A DNA stretch of 64,000 nt from Camarhynchus parvulus (taxonomy: Eukaryota > Chordata > Aves > Passeriformes > Thraupidae): assembly GCF_901933205.1 (NCBI RefSeq), contig NC_044572.1, positions 22,964,501-23,028,500 on the forward strand, read 5' to 3'. The position numbers and the translations under genes were made by a program. Below the pieces are notes generated by a model that saw only the letters and a list, made by a program, of their open reading frames with translations, was not told the origin of the DNA and did not search any database. Positions 1 through 13,539 of this stretch are shown one piece after another. Positions within the stretch are counted from its first letter, which is position 1; the number at the start of each line of letters is the position of its first letter.

Positions 1-3000
1 GCAGACAGCTACTAAAATATTGTTTATGTACATAAGTAAGGATGGAAAAAAATCACATATTAAAAAGGTTTCCTGGCAAGACTTCACTGTGTTTTGCCTC
101 ATGGGGAAAGGAAGTTAAGAACAGTTGGGCCCTCTACTGTTTCAAGTACCTCATTTTTCATCCTTGACAGAGCCAAAGCAAAAATATTAGTTGAGCTTGA
201 TGTTTTGTTTTTTTTTTAAATGAATGGTGTTATTAGAATTTTGTGGGAATATTTTGTTTCCTTCATGCATACTGGCACATTACCCCAAGGTTTTAGAATA
301 CAGCTTCATGTATTGAATCACTTCTTATGCTTAAAGGAAGTGGTTCAATTACCCACATATAATGGAATGATGATATTCCTCTAGATGCCTGAGTCAGGCT
401 TTTGTTGAGCCTCATTCTGTTCTTACTGCTTCTTTTTTCACCTTAAAGAATAAGCTTCAATAACTTCTATTTTTTCACAAAACAGCATCACTTTCCTTAC
501 AGAAAGAACAGGGTTGGTGGGGGAGGTGTGTAGCAGTACTTCATAGGGCTAGTGAAAGAATTTAATACTTTCTTCTTTTCTTTGTTTTTTTTGTTAAGAC
601 CATGCTTAGATCATTTACAAAATAACTTGTAAAATAAACACTCCAATCAGTTTGTTTTCTAACTAGCCTTGTTTTCTCTTAAATCCATAATTCTGATTTA
701 ATTTCCTGAATGAATGCAGATCACATTAAAAATATTGTTTTGCACATTACCATTGTGCATATAAAATGGTGGCTGTTGAATTTCTTTTTCCTTTTGCCAT
801 GTATAGTCATTGTAAGGATTTTTTTCATGATTCTGGTAGCATTTGCATATAAGGAAGCAAAAAAACTACCACCTGTTTTACACATAAAACTAAGAATAAG
901 AATTTGAAAGTCTGTATTTGTCTGCAAAGAATTATGTGTTGTTGTTTAAAACTTTTGTTCTGAGGAGGAATCATACAGGTTATGTTTTCTGTATGCTTAA
1001 TCTGTTGCATTACATTTTCTATGTTTTTAATCTGTTTCACTGGTATTTAATTTCTTACCTGTGTGGGAATAATGAAGGGATATTTTGATGACAGTTGACT
1101 GAAAAAAACACAGACAGTTTGCTATGTAAGAAAAATAATTTTACTAAAATACAGTTTTCTGGCTCTGAACAAGGCCTTTTTTACTTTCCACATGGGAAGG
1201 GACTGCCTAGGTTACACAATCTTACTTCAGTTGTTTTAGCTTTGAATTGGCATGGATTCCTGGTCTAGGAACTATGTACAATTTTTGCCATTCATTTAAT
1301 GAAGTAAGGATTGAATATTCTAAATCTCAAGGACAATGAATAGGCATGTGGTCTTTACTTTTCACAAATCCAAATAAATATATTCTTGCCATCTTAGCAA
1401 AAATGAAATGACTTTTTCACTGCAGCTGTGAACCCTGGAACTTCCACAACATTCTCAAGGGTGAAATGTGTTTGGCCCCTAACAAACCTGAAAGTTCATT
1501 ACACAAATTCATAGATTTGCAGGAAACTGAACTGCAAAAACAAACCTCTAAACTCCTGATGTGAACAAATGAAAGAAATGATTGGTGTTGAGGCAATTCC
1601 ATTTCTGACTCTATCTTTTGGATATTAAACTTGGCACTCAGCTGTCACCATTGTGCCCAGCAGGGAGCCAAAGGAAGCCTCACTGCTGTTGTCAGTCAGC
1701 AGACTCTGAGTCAGCATGCATAATACACAAATAGTTACTGAATGCTTTTTCTAACCTGTAATACTGAAACCAAATGCTAAGTTGAAGGATTAAGCTCATT
1801 CTTTGGTCTTCACTGCTACTTGTGCTTTGTGCTCACTGACATTATCGGGCTGTAACACAGAACTTTTCCAGATTGTGAAGGATGTGGTTCAGCTGTACCT
1901 GAGTCTGCTCCTCAGGAAGGAAAAGCGCTTGTAGGTGGATCATCTGGACAAGTGGCTTAGCACCATTGCTCTTCCAGAGCAGAAATTCTGTGTCCAGAGG
2001 TGGCTCTGAGAGTGATGGAGCTGCTGTAGAAAAACCCTGGAGCTCACACTGCTCCTCAAGAGGCAAATCTAAAGCAGTAAATCTAAATGTACTTTCCTCT
2101 AATGAAATGGAAAACACTTAGGTTTTTTACTAAGTTGAAAACTTCATTATATATATATATGTTTCCAAAGAATAGAACTGATTTTTGTTGAAAAAGCAGA
2201 CATCTGAAACCTCCAAATCTCGCTCAACAGAAAGGGATTACTGATTTGGAAATGGTTTGCAATGTTTATTCTCTTCCTCTTTTGATTGAGTTCAGTTCTT
2301 CAAAGAGCTGCAGTCTCCCATGGTACATCACAGCCAAGGATTCACTAAATGCAATATATTTCACCCAGGACACAAGAAGACTGGAAAAGAAATCTTGAAC
2401 ATCCCTAAAAGATACAATAAAATAAAAAACATTTTTACATCCAGCTTGTAACTTTTCCCAGTTAAAAATTTCAGAGCATTTTTAAACAATCCCCTCTTCT
2501 TTTAAAACGAAAAAAATTGCATTCTCCTGACCCTTTTTAAAAAAAAATAAACTTTGGTTCTTCATCAAGCTGACCTAACCTTAAAAAAATTTAAAATTCT
2601 GCATATTATTTAGCCTGATTTCCATAACTCTTGTCTAAGGAAAGGCAGCTCATTTACATTCTGGTCTTGTCTTCCATTCTGCTCTGGATAATACCACAGG
2701 CTGCAGGTTCTTTGTCTTGTTGAGGTCCAAACCATCACCCTTCTTGAGGATCATCAGCTCTAACAAGGGTTAGAGTGTCATATCAGTAATATGCAGCTTT
2801 GTCTACTCAAAACTTTTAGTGTAAAAGGAAATGCTTTTCTTTATTAATTATGCCAGGAACTGGGAAAGACCTGGTAGGAAAGATTTGCACTGCTGCTCAT
2901 CTAATAGATGGCAGTGGGATGGTTTTGCATTTGAAGCAGAACACAGGACAACATGACTAATTGTGTTGGTAGAATGGTGCAAAGCTCACTGCAAACCAAT

Positions 3001-6000
3001 TATTCCCTTGTATGCCAGGGAATGATGAGTCTTTGCAAAACCAGATGCTAAACCCCAAGTTTTTCTTATGTTAAAAAAATAAGGTAATTTAGTAGCTCTT
3101 GATGCATTCTTGTTGCATTTCCTTATCATGCTTGTGTATGGAGATTTGAACAGCAGGTTCTGTTTTTATGACTTTCTGCCAAACTCTAATGGTATCAACT
3201 GGAAGTACAGGTATTTGACCCTCAGTACCCTGATGAATTGTAAATCTGTTATTTTTATATAAATAGATTTCTCATCCTACAAATGGAATTAGAATCTTGT
3301 CCTGATTTTTGATAGCAAGTTTCAAATGAGAACATAATTTTATATGCCTTGTCAGAGAACAAAAAGATCCCAGAGTGTTGTCTGTGGTGGGGAATAGCAG
3401 AACCCCAGTAGATTTTGTAGTCTTCTTTGCAGAAACTATAATCACCATGGTCCCTGGAAAACGTTAAATCCATTCCAAATATGAGAATTGTAGATTAGTC
3501 TTGTGTTAGTAATTCAATTTAAAGAAAATAGGCTATTGAACCATGCAAGCTGAATGCTTACTTTACTGAGAAGCAAATTGTCAGTAGAGAAAGCAAACAA
3601 GTTACTCTTACTTTTCAAGCAGTTCTCAATGCTAAATAAAAGTTTATTTCTAGTATTAAGTTGGAGCTTGATTGCTGTGACAGCAGTGGTTATCTTTAGG
3701 GTTTTGGAAGATGAAATGGAAAGAAAAAGTCTTAAAATATAGAGGAGGCAGAGCTCCTGGTGTCATGCTTAGGATGAGAAGTGGTGGACCATGAAAGCTG
3801 GGGCTCAGAGGTCACCTGTAAAAGAACAGCTCCTGGTGTTCAGCTGTTGTCTGGGTCTGGGTAATCAGCCTTCACTGCTAAGTGACAGTGTATCCCAGTA
3901 AAAGCAGAAGACTGGGGGGTTCTCCCTTCATTTTCCCATGTTGGTGCCTTAATTCTCTCTTGTAAGAATCTGCAAAACAAGGCAGATTCTTCTCCACTGT
4001 GGTGTTAAGTGTGAACCCCACTTTGCTTTGTTTATAGCAGGTGTCAAAACTCATTGCTTTGGATTGCTTAATCCCACTCATCAAAATGGGATTGATTGCT
4101 GCTTAGGAGACTCACTTACACAGTGATGCTTACAAATCTCTTTATGTAGATTTACCTGTGGGCAGTGACTGTTTCATCTTATTCAAAAGACAGTTCTTTC
4201 TTTCACTGCTGCCCTCTTCTCCTTGTTTGTTGGTTGTCACATATTGTGAATTTCTGTATTACTTGTGCTAAAAAATTGTGTGGAAGAAGGGTGATCTTTA
4301 TAGTGTTTGTACCACGCATTAAAATAAGGTGTTTGGATCCTTTTCTGAACTACCAAGTGTCTCTACCTCAAAAATGGTTGGCATTTAAATGCTAGGAAAC
4401 CCTCAGTTGTTTTCAGCCTGACTGCTGCCCCTGAGAGAAGATATAAATATTGCAGGTGCTTTGAGTACCCCAATGCACAGAACTTGCTTGCAGCTGGCTC
4501 CTAGATACTGTGGTGGCAGATGTGCTAGAATATTAGTGAAGAAATGGATTGGAAAACTAGTGAAACAAGAAACACAGAATCAGTAAAAAGTGAAAATTAC
4601 AGATTTTGTTAGCTGGTTTTAATTTTTATCTGTGCAGTCCCATAGTTGCCTCTGTCTCGTCTAAAATAAGAAGCAAATAAGAACACACATTTACAGGAAT
4701 GTGGCTAATTTTTTAAATATTCAGAACAAATATATTCATAACCAATATATCTTATTTAATAAGAGAATATTCCTTTGATTCACTAAGAGGGGTTGCAAAG
4801 TCGAGAACCTTATTTCTTAATTTAAATTGATGCAAGAATCTCTGTTTTTGATCCACGGGCTCCCTCTCGTGGTCTGGGAGGTGCTTGGCACCAGGAGCTT
4901 GATTAATAAAGTGGAAGTTATTTGCAAATTGATTTTGTGACACAGTGTCGAGGGTGTCTCCAAACTTCCTCGATGTTTAATGGGAGCATTGTGCTCTCTC
5001 TAATAGCAATAATGAGATGAACACGGGTGTTGTGATGAATCAGGGTTGCAGGGCCAGGTTTATCTTATTCAAGTGGCAATTAAGACATATCACAAGGACT
5101 GAAAGAAATGTGCTACAAACAATATTTACAAATAAAATCAGTGAATTTGCATACCTAAATAGCTATGTGAATGTATAGCCTATAGTTGCACTGATACTGT
5201 CACCTTTGTCACCTTAGTGCTCTGCTTTCACCTACTGATCATACCACATCCAAGTTGGACTGTTTGCCTATTGTATATGATTGTGGAGAAAAAATATCTT
5301 TAATATTCTTAGATTAGGAACAAAACTATTGTAAACTGCTCAATAAATTTGAGGCCTTAGACTCATAAAGCAAAGCTCATAAGTAAAAATTATATCTATT
5401 TTAGAGTTCACTTACTTTTGTCTCAAGTTTTTAAGTTAATTTCTAAATTTAATTTCATAAATTTCTGGCAGAGTTGAAGACAAACTTAGTGTGTTTTACC
5501 TTGCTATTCCTGCTTCTAATATTTTTTTTCAGCTTGAATTTATCAATGTGAAGAAATGTTTACATAGTTTAAGAAATGAAACAAGTATTCTAGAGTGGTG
5601 TCCTTCCTTTAATGCTCCTAATTCATGTGTATATTGCAGCAAACAAAATTAAACTAAATCTCTTCAGTTCCAAATGATTTGGAGTAGATGTTGTTTTTTC
5701 ACATTTTTTGGACCAAAGATTTTCACTCTATCTTTGGGCTTGTTTCATATAATGTAAGTGACCACAGAATGTCACAAGGACTCAAGATATGCATGTCCAA
5801 AATATTTATTCAGATGACCTGCAGTGCAGATAGAAGCAGAGCTGGGAGGGGCTTTTGTACATTGATAATACAAAACAAGCACCAGACTAATGTGAATTAT
5901 TTTCACTAAGAATATCAACGTTTTATTCCAGGGCCTGAGCTTATAACAGATATTCAAAAGAATCTAGCATTTTCATTCATGTTAGAAATTGAGTGCAAAT

Positions 6001-6839
6001 TTTTGAAAAGAAAGATCCTACTAGTAAAACATTAAATTCCACAGTTTGTTCAGAAATGTGTTTCTAGAGCTGGTAATTTAAGTGCTCCTCCTGGCTTTAC
6101 TTAAAGCAAGTCTTGACAGTTACTTGCCATGAAGAAAAGCAGGTTTGGGAGAGCTACTTAGAGCAGTTCTCTCCCTTTCATTACTGCTTGTGTCAAGGGC
6201 ATGGAGAGTGAACTTGTCACGTGAACAGAGAATATTAGATGCATGTGAGAAGTGTAAATACTTTGATGCTGTAAGTTGGTCTGACTTACATTACAAGAAG
6301 GAGGACAGTTGAAGTGAATAGAAACAAAGCATAATGCATGAGTCAAAGTCTATCTCCTAAGAATTTGCTATTTTATGTGTACTGCAGCCATGTTAAAAGA
6401 ACAACACTTTGCTGTGCATTCTTGTTCATGCCACACTCTTGATAATCCTCTTTACCATCTGTGTAAATCTTCTATCCTAGCATCTATTTATATATGTTTA
6501 TCTTATTTAAATTTCTAAGGGTTGGAGTTATTTCTGAGCTAAATTATCTAGCTCCTGTAACACCAGTACTCTCAGATAGCTTCATCCTGTCAGTGAAAAG
6601 TAGCTTTAATATCCATTGGCTAAAGAGGCAGTGTGACAGGAACACAGCACTCCCATTCTGCTTTATAGACTCCTCTGGTACCTTGGAAATGCTGTAATCA
6701 TTTAACCTTTTGTACTTTCTTCCTCTTCATCCCCCAGTGAAGAAGCCTATTTGAAGTTTAGATTGTGCTTTCTACAGTGCTATGACTTGTTAAGTCTTTT
6801 CCATTATAACAATGTGTTTTTTTAATTTTTTGTGTACAG
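1..6839 (+). other. CDK14: CDK14 intron (3' part), upstream of the first visible exon
   Basis: This stretch is non-coding and AT-rich. It ends in a T-rich tract and the acceptor AG at 6838-6839, so it is the downstream part of a CDK14 intron whose donor lies outside the window. I see no further CDK14 exon here: the residues expected just before the first visible exon (end of the kinase segment preceding VLGTPNE) are not encoded next to a usable donor. A short (AT)n run lies at 2147-2161. The stretch 4750-5060 has mixed composition without simple repeats and could be a conserved element. Nothing else is recognisable. Confidence 0.8.
2147..2161. repeat. Short (AT)n microsatellite
   Basis: A run of alternating A and T in intronic DNA. 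It is short and of no evident function. Confidence 0.8.
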
Positions 6840-6903
6840 GTACTTGGAACACCAAACGAAGATACGTGGCCTGGAGTCCACTCTTTACCCCATTTCAAAC
6901 CAG
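6840..6903 (+). CDS. CDK14: Cyclin-dependent kinase 14, internal exon A (kinase C-lobe)
   Basis: This 64-bp exon encodes 21 whole codons, starting VLGTPNEDTWPG and ending LPHFKP, plus the first base of a split Glu codon. The acceptor is TGTACAG ending at 6839 and the donor is GTAGGT at 6904-6909. The segment is the helix-rich part of the kinase C-lobe after the CMGC insert, where CDKs carry the LGTPxExxWPGV signature. The WPGVHSLPHFKP wording identifies CDK14 (PFTK1) rather than CDK15, which as I recall has WPGVSKLPNY here. CDK14 is a Ser/Thr kinase recruited to the plasma membrane by cyclin Y; there it phosphorylates the Wnt co-receptor LRP6 in G2/M (known for the family). The exon starts in phase 0, and the next exon completes the Glu codon in frame. 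Confidence 0.97.
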
Positions 6904-7476
6904 GTAGGTTGAAGCACCAAGTTCCTCCAAATTCCCTCTCTGGAAGTACACAACAGAGATAATTACATCCCTGACCACAAGAGATCAAAATGACCTGGTG
7001 TGCAGTGTGTGAACCATGATGAGCTTCTTCCAGCTGCTTACTTTTTATTGTGCTCAGGGTGGGAGGTTTTCTTTTGTTTAATTTCTTCCCTTTCTGTTTT
7101 GTTTTCTTCTGTTTGTTACAGCATGAGCCCTGACCTGCTTGCATTCCTCAGCCAGTGAGAATTGTACCTTTCAGACTGCTGGTGTGCCGATTCTCTATTA
7201 GGATTACTTTTCCAGCAGAGTACGCTACACTTTGACAAATACTAAAGGAAACTAAAGAGTAGAGAAAAGAAATTGAGAAAGCTGAAGTTATTACTAGATT
7301 TTTTAATATGTGTTGTATTTGCAGTTGTCATACTCTATAACCATCCTTGAAAAACTGTTTCACCATCTGATACCTTTTTGTGAGAGGGAGCAGTTTGTCT
7401 CCTAGAGACCAGGAAGATGTGGTCAGCTTCATTATGCTATGCTATGTGTGCATGTTTGTGTATGTAATAGATATAT

Positions 7477-7484
7477 TATGTATG

Positions 7485-7515
<31 letters not shown>

Positions 7516-7524
7516 TATATATAT
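7477..7524. repeat. (TATG)n microsatellite followed by (AT)n
   Basis: About nine and a half perfect TATG units span 7477-7514, followed directly by an (AT)n run to 7524. The tract is nearly uninterrupted, so it is probably length-polymorphic. Confidence 0.95.
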
Positions 7525-9142
7525 AGTCTTGTGAACTTCTGAATGAGATCTTAGAAATATGTTTTTAAACATGGCCAAGCAGGGGAATGAGTAGGCAGGA
7601 GATGAGGCAGAGGAGCTGCAAAGGACAAATAGATCTAGATAGCTCCCAAAATAAGAGAGAGAAAGAAACAAATTTATTGTAGGGCTTACCCTGATACAGA
7701 CACAAAGCCTTGAAAAATAGGAATGCAGACAGCTCTCTTGCACATTGCTTTTTAGTCTCTGTCCTACTGCTGACTTACTGCTGTACAGTGAAATCACACT
7801 CTAGTGCTCTCTAGTGAATTAGTAGAAATTTCTTTAACAGTCGTTCACTGAAATACTAAAAATACTGCAGTGTTCTTCCCTTAACCACTGTGTCATTAAG
7901 TTTACAAGGTTTTATGTTTCTCATTCTTGATACTGATTGAAGGTAAGCAAATACAGAATACTTACAGAAATGTAGCGGTCTGTAAAAACAGCCCAAAAAC
8001 ATTGGTTTTAGCAAGAATAGTAAAGAGAAGGAAAAAGCCTGAAGGTGTCAGTGACTGTTGGTTTTGGTTTTTTCCTTTTTCTGTGAGGTACAGGAAAGTT
8101 TTGAACAGTAGATGGCAGCCAAGAAATGTCCTGGTTTCATTATTCGGTTTGGCTTCCAAGTGTGTCAGGGGATGTGGGTTTATTACCACAGAAGGACATC
8201 AGGAAATAAATCCACTGTAGGCACATCATTAAATCTAATTTTTATACAGGCATTGTGTTAGAATTGATCTTATTTTCTCCATCCCAGACTATGGATTTTT
8301 TCAACTATGAATACATAATTTTTATACAAATGCAGAGTGGGGACAGGAGGAAAGTGCCTCCAAGACAGAAAATGGTCACTCAGTATTTTCACCATTTCTG
8401 CATGGTGTGGCCTTTTTTCTCTCAGATCCTTTCCACATCTGTGAAGTATGTAGATTTGTAAGTCAGAGTAATTACTATTCTTGCTGGCAATAATTTAATC
8501 TTTTAAGGGCCTGTTAATATAAAGCACTGAGGTCCTTAATTCCCTTACACTGTGGAGGTCTAGGAGCACTCAAAACTAAAATCCCTGTTCTGTACAAATA
8601 AGGTGTTGTGCATCCTCCATCCTTGATGACCTTGGTAAAAGGATTTTTTGTTGCTTTATGGTTCCTTATTTGCTGTTTTCAGAAATTACAGCAATAAAAA
8701 GCATCATCTAACTGACAACCAAAACTGGCTTGCATATCCCAAAACTGATTTATGCTGGTAAATGTGGAATTGTTAGAGCAGCAAAACACACCCCTCTGGG
8801 ATCATTCTGGGGTACCAGCACCAAAGGTATGCTCTGCAAAAAATGCTCTGACCTATGAGCTGGGCTGGAATAAATACAATTTGCTCAGGCCTTTAGAATT
8901 GTTGAAGATGCTTGGTCAAGGACACCAGGTTCTCTGTCACTTCTTAAAAATGTGCTTTCCTTCACGCTGTTCTGTGCACAAAAGCTTTCTGGCTATGATA
9001 AGGCTGCTGCATCATCTTCTACAGGTGCTCAACCAGCCATGCTCCCCTCCCTGATGGTCTGAAATTGCTCTTACACTCTAGCTTTCCTGACTGACTTCTT
9101 AGGAGCAAAAATGAAAGTCAAAGCTTTACTAATGCATTTAAC

Positions 9143-9200
9143 AGTTGGACTCAGTGGTCCATGTGGGTTCCTTCCAACTCAGAATATTCTGTGATTCTTT
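9143..9200 (+). mobile_element. CR1 LINE 3' tail fragment
   Basis: The sequence from GTTGGACTC at 9144 through CCATGTGGG and CCTTCCAACTC to ATTCTGTGATTCT matches, from memory, the 3' end of avian CR1 non-LTR retrotransposons. These insert as short 5'-truncated copies ending in repeats of this ATTCTRTG type. The copy lies in the same orientation as CDK14. No coding part of the element is attached. The 5' limit of the insertion cannot be fixed by eye. Confidence 0.85.
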
Positions 9201-10128
9201 GGAGATGACTTAATCTGTTCCTTTTCCTAGCAAAATAGTGAGGTATCCTGAAATGTCTTGCCAAATCTGAACCAATTCCATTATTCTTGAAGATTTGTGA
9301 AATTACTGTATTTAAATACATGTGACATGGGGTTAAGTAACTCCTGTGCTTTGCATGTGACAGTAAGTTTTAAAACTGATAGCTGCTAATAGTAATTGTG
9401 ATAAATTGAGAAGTGCAGAGAGCATTGGTGAGGATGGCAGCGTTCACTCAGGCAAGGCTTGAATTCTATAAACTTGAGCATAAAACAAGAGCATTTGAAT
9501 GGAAAGCATCAGTGATAAATGATTATTATAGTTTTAAAAATGCTGAGCACATTAAATGCCTGTGGATTTGGGATGACTATTGAGAGTTGAAACAGAATTT
9601 CATTGTATTTCTTGTTTGCATACAGACTTCATTAACTAATTTTCACACTGTGCTTTGATAGGGCACAGTCTTGTGCTGCAGAGAGCTAATCACAGTTTAC
9701 TAGGAGCAACATGTCTGAGAAACTTGGTATTTGTCTCTACTACAGTGGTGAAGGGTCTTGATTATTATGGAAACATCCAGTGCTTTAATAACTATGATCT
9801 CTGACATCTTAATATGTAGGAACATTTCTAAGCCTGAATAAGAAATATGTTCCTAAAGCTAGTTGTGGGTGGCTCTAGGTAATTTAAACCCCTAACCTAG
9901 GTAATTTTAACAGCTTATAATAGTGAAAGTAAAATGGTCATGGTTTTGTTTGCCATATAAAAAGTCAGAAAACAACTTGTATTTTATCTGCCTGCTTTGA
10001 GATTACTTCCTGTCTTACAAATGCTCCAAGTAATATATAAGGTACTTAAAGCTAAAAGCTGGCCCGGTCTTTGAGCTTTGTGCTGCAGCCTCCGTCCTCT
10101 CAGTTTGTGTTTGCATCTGTGAGCACAG

Positions 10129-10144
10129 ACACACACACACACAC
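10129..10144. repeat. (AC)8 microsatellite
   Basis: Eight perfect AC dinucleotides in intronic DNA. Confidence 0.9.
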
Positions 10145-10424
10145 GTCCTGCTTAGTAAGTTACTTAAGGATAATCTAAATAATGCATTTGAGAGGCCTGA
10201 AATACTTCAGGAGTATTGCAGTAACTTTGGGTTACCTCTGTGATTCACTTTGAAGCTGTTATGGATGCCATAATCTTGAGAGGGTCTTCCTGTACTCAGG
10301 AATCATCATTTCATTGGTCTCATCACCAATGAATCCCAGACATTCTGGATCACTGTGACAGTAATTATCTGCCCTCAAACAGGGAAACAGTTTGAGGGAA
10401 TTGTGAAATGGTGCTAGTTGCTGG

Positions 10425-10462
10425 TTCAATAAAATCTTGGTGTTTCAATAAAATCTTGATGT
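10425..10462. repeat. Two-copy tandem 19-mer containing AATAAA
   Basis: Two adjacent 19-bp units starting TTCAATAAAATCTTG differ at one base (GGTGT versus GATGT). A third copy may begin at 10463 (TTCAT) but breaks off at once. Each unit carries an AATAAA hexamer in sense with CDK14. Confidence 0.9.
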
Positions 10463-13400
10463 TTCATCCACATGAGAAGGCCCACGTTACAGGCTATTGG
10501 ACAGAGACACTTTCAATGATGAACATGTTCCCCTTGACTTGGAGAACATGTTTTCACTATTCACTCTTTAGTTGCAATACTTTAGGAAATATGTAGATTT
10601 GCTGAGCTAAAACAGATTCAAACACCAATCATGTCCTGTGTCTTCAGGAATGAATGAAAGTAGGCATTAACTATGTCTTATCTATATGAGTAGAGGTGAA
10701 GCAGTATTCCCAAACAAGCTGCTTCCTTGCTAGTCTTGTGTCCAAATCTTCCTGATTTTTTGAGCAATATGTTCATCATTGTTATTAAATCTCCCTGGTT
10801 TCTTTTTAGTCAGGAGTCCTATCAACTTTCCCTCTCCAGCCATTTCTCCTGGACTGAGTCCTGTCCAAATAAATGAGCAGGATAAGCCTTTGGATAAATA
10901 TCTACACTTAAGTCAAGTTTTCACTTTTCTGACATTCTCAGTTAGTGTTTGGGACTGATGCTGTGTAACCTCCATCCTGGGAAGTTAAATAGAGATTTGT
11001 CAGGAGGAACTGTCAGTGGATAAAATGGGAGAAGGTAAGAAATGGTCACAATAGAGAATAAATGAAGTGTCCGCGGCAATGAAGAGATGGTAATGGTCAA
11101 GGAGAGGAAGGAACTTGTTAGGAAGGGGGAAAAAACATGAGAATGCTTTGTAATGTTCACTGTGCATCAGTTTCTTCACAATACTGTTTCTAGGTGAAAG
11201 AAAGTTAAATATTTAATCTTGGCCTGATGGTGTAGGAGCCTGAACCTCACAATGTTCCACAAATGATCAGATACAATAGAGGGTAATACACCTGAAAAGG
11301 TGCCTCTACGAGACAATGAAACATCTGCTGAGCACTGATTTTTAAAAGAGAATCCCTAAAGCCAGGATGAAAAGAGGTAAGAGAGAGTCTTTCCTTAAAG
11401 AGAAAGCAGAACACAAAAAGAAAAAGTGAGGAAAAAGCATTCACGGGAAATTGTGCATAACATGGATTTTGCCAGGGACTGATGAGCATTTTGTGGATTT
11501 CTTAAAAACTCACAAATCTATGACAGACAGAACCACTCCAGAGCTGGTGTTCTAACTCAGGATTTCTACTTGACTTCCCAGGTGATCAATAAATATAGAT
11601 TTGGTTTAGAAATATGATCTGCCCACATGCTTCTTAACAGCTGATTGACAGCCAGATTTTTTCCAAAAGAATAAGTCTTCATTTAGAGTAGGGCTGGGCT
11701 GAGAGACTGAACTCCTTTGGCACAAACACCTGAACATCCCGTTCATGAGAACATATGGGTTTTCAAACTTCCATAGCAGTTTTTCCTATAGTTTCTCCAA
11801 AGCCTGTCAACATTTTGTTACCTGCTGAGTCAATATCTTGTTTATATCTGCATTGATACCAGGGGGTGTTCCCAGGCAATGTGGGAGCCTCTGCCATTAA
11901 ACTGTCAGAGCAGCCTCTGGATTGCCTTTACCTCATGACAATTAGCACTTACAAATGATTAATTCCTGGGCATTAGTCAGCTTCGTTAGGGTTAGGAAGT
12001 TGGTGTGGGCCAGGGGCTGTTCCCTGTGAGAAGTCCCCATCTCCTGTGTTGGAGGATGGAAGAGGGAGGTGCTGCAGCAGTGCTACAGGACAGGGATGAT
12101 GTCTCAGCCAAACATTCTCAAACTCATTTAAATTACTGCTATAGATGTAGTCTTCAAGAATTTGAGTACTTGAAGAAAGGAGGGCAATTTGCAAATAATT
12201 AATTTTGAATTCCTCCCTCTCTTTTGCCAAAACAAAACTGTATTATTTAGTGTTTCTTCAATCTGTGGTATCCACAACCCAAGGGAAGCAGAGTTGTCAG
12301 TGTTTTCTCCATTCTTAAAAAAAATTACATTAAGCTGAAAAGTTAAAGTGACTTATGCATGCAGGGGAGACAAGGTGAGCTCTGCTAAAAGGTGGAACCA
12401 TTTAATGTAGGACTCCAATGCTTCAGACAATGCTGGGTATTAAAATTACATTTTTTACTCATGTTCAGGAGGAAATCTAGAAAACAGCAGCTGTTCTTCC
12501 TCTTTACACAAACTGTGCTCTTCTAAAGCAAATGGAAGGGAGAAGAGGGGAAGGCGGATGGAAGGGAGGGAGCTGTAATTTTTCTCAAGATGTTTGGCAT
12601 TCAAAACTCTAAAGTCTAGCTCATGTATTTGGTAAAACTCTGGTTATAATTGAACTTCAGTAAAAACTCCAATTGCTGCAAATTTGATAGTGCTTGAAAA
12701 TTTTCTTGTCAATATGGATAGTTGTCTTTATATCTTTAGCTAACATAATTTGAATAATTTTAGCATTGAATCTTTACTAAAAATGGTATATGTCTTATAT
12801 ATCACAATACAGTGTTAGTCACGTTAGATTTTAAATTGAATGTAAAGAAAACACTTTCAAAGAAAAAATGAATTAGACTTTTCAAAATATTAATAATGGT
12901 GGTGTTTAAATATTTGCATTTAAGCTAATCACATTTGGTTTTAAATAGAGAAGACCATTAATCAAGGAATGCATATTAGCCATCATGTTTTGATTAGCAA
13001 CATAAAAAATGCCTTGAAGTCAAACTGCATTTTAAGGTCTTTGGTTTAGACTAGAAGCTGATTATCAATACTGTTAAAAAGAAGCTAAAAATCAAAATGT
13101 AGTCTGCCTCTAATTCCTTCTGTAGCTTTTCTTGTCTATCTCGGGTCCTTTTAAAGCAAATATGGCAAAGGTATAACAGTTCATGTGTTTTTCTGACTGA
13201 TAAAAGTGGAAAAAACCCTCATGTTGTTTTATGTTACTTAAAATGCAAGTGCTTATTTTTTCAATTCTCACAGCAGACCAGTATTGCTGCAGTGGTCTGC
13301 TAATAAGCTCACTAGTGAGTTCTGCTGAAACTGGATTCTGTTTGAACCTGCCCTTGATGCAGGGCTGTCAGATGGAGCATGTTTATCAGGCAGATAATGA

Positions 13401-13490
13401 AGTTTGCACTGCAGAACATGTAGGTTGTGGGCACACAAGTGAGTATGCACATATAACAGGGCTGCTCTAGGGTGGTTGTCTAAAGGAAAT

Positions 13491-13539
13491 AAGAAAAAAG
13501 AGAAAGAAAGAAGGAAAGAAAGAAGGAAAGAAGGAAAGA
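13491..13539. repeat. Pure purine (GAAA)n/(GGAAA)n tract
   Basis: About 49 bases of uninterrupted A and G, built from GAAA, GAAG and GGAAA units. The opposite strand is all pyrimidine. Such tracts can form triplex DNA when mirror-symmetric; function here is unknown. Confidence 0.9.

Noticed and set aside
6758..7144. 128-codon minus-strand ORF overlapping CDK14 exon A
   Set aside because: Shadow of the real exon on the opposite strand; no protein similarity.
10310..10333. 9-bp inverted repeat TTCATTGGT / ACCAATGAA with a 6-nt loop
   Set aside because: Arms this short are expected a few times in 64 kb with variable loops; nothing else marks the site.
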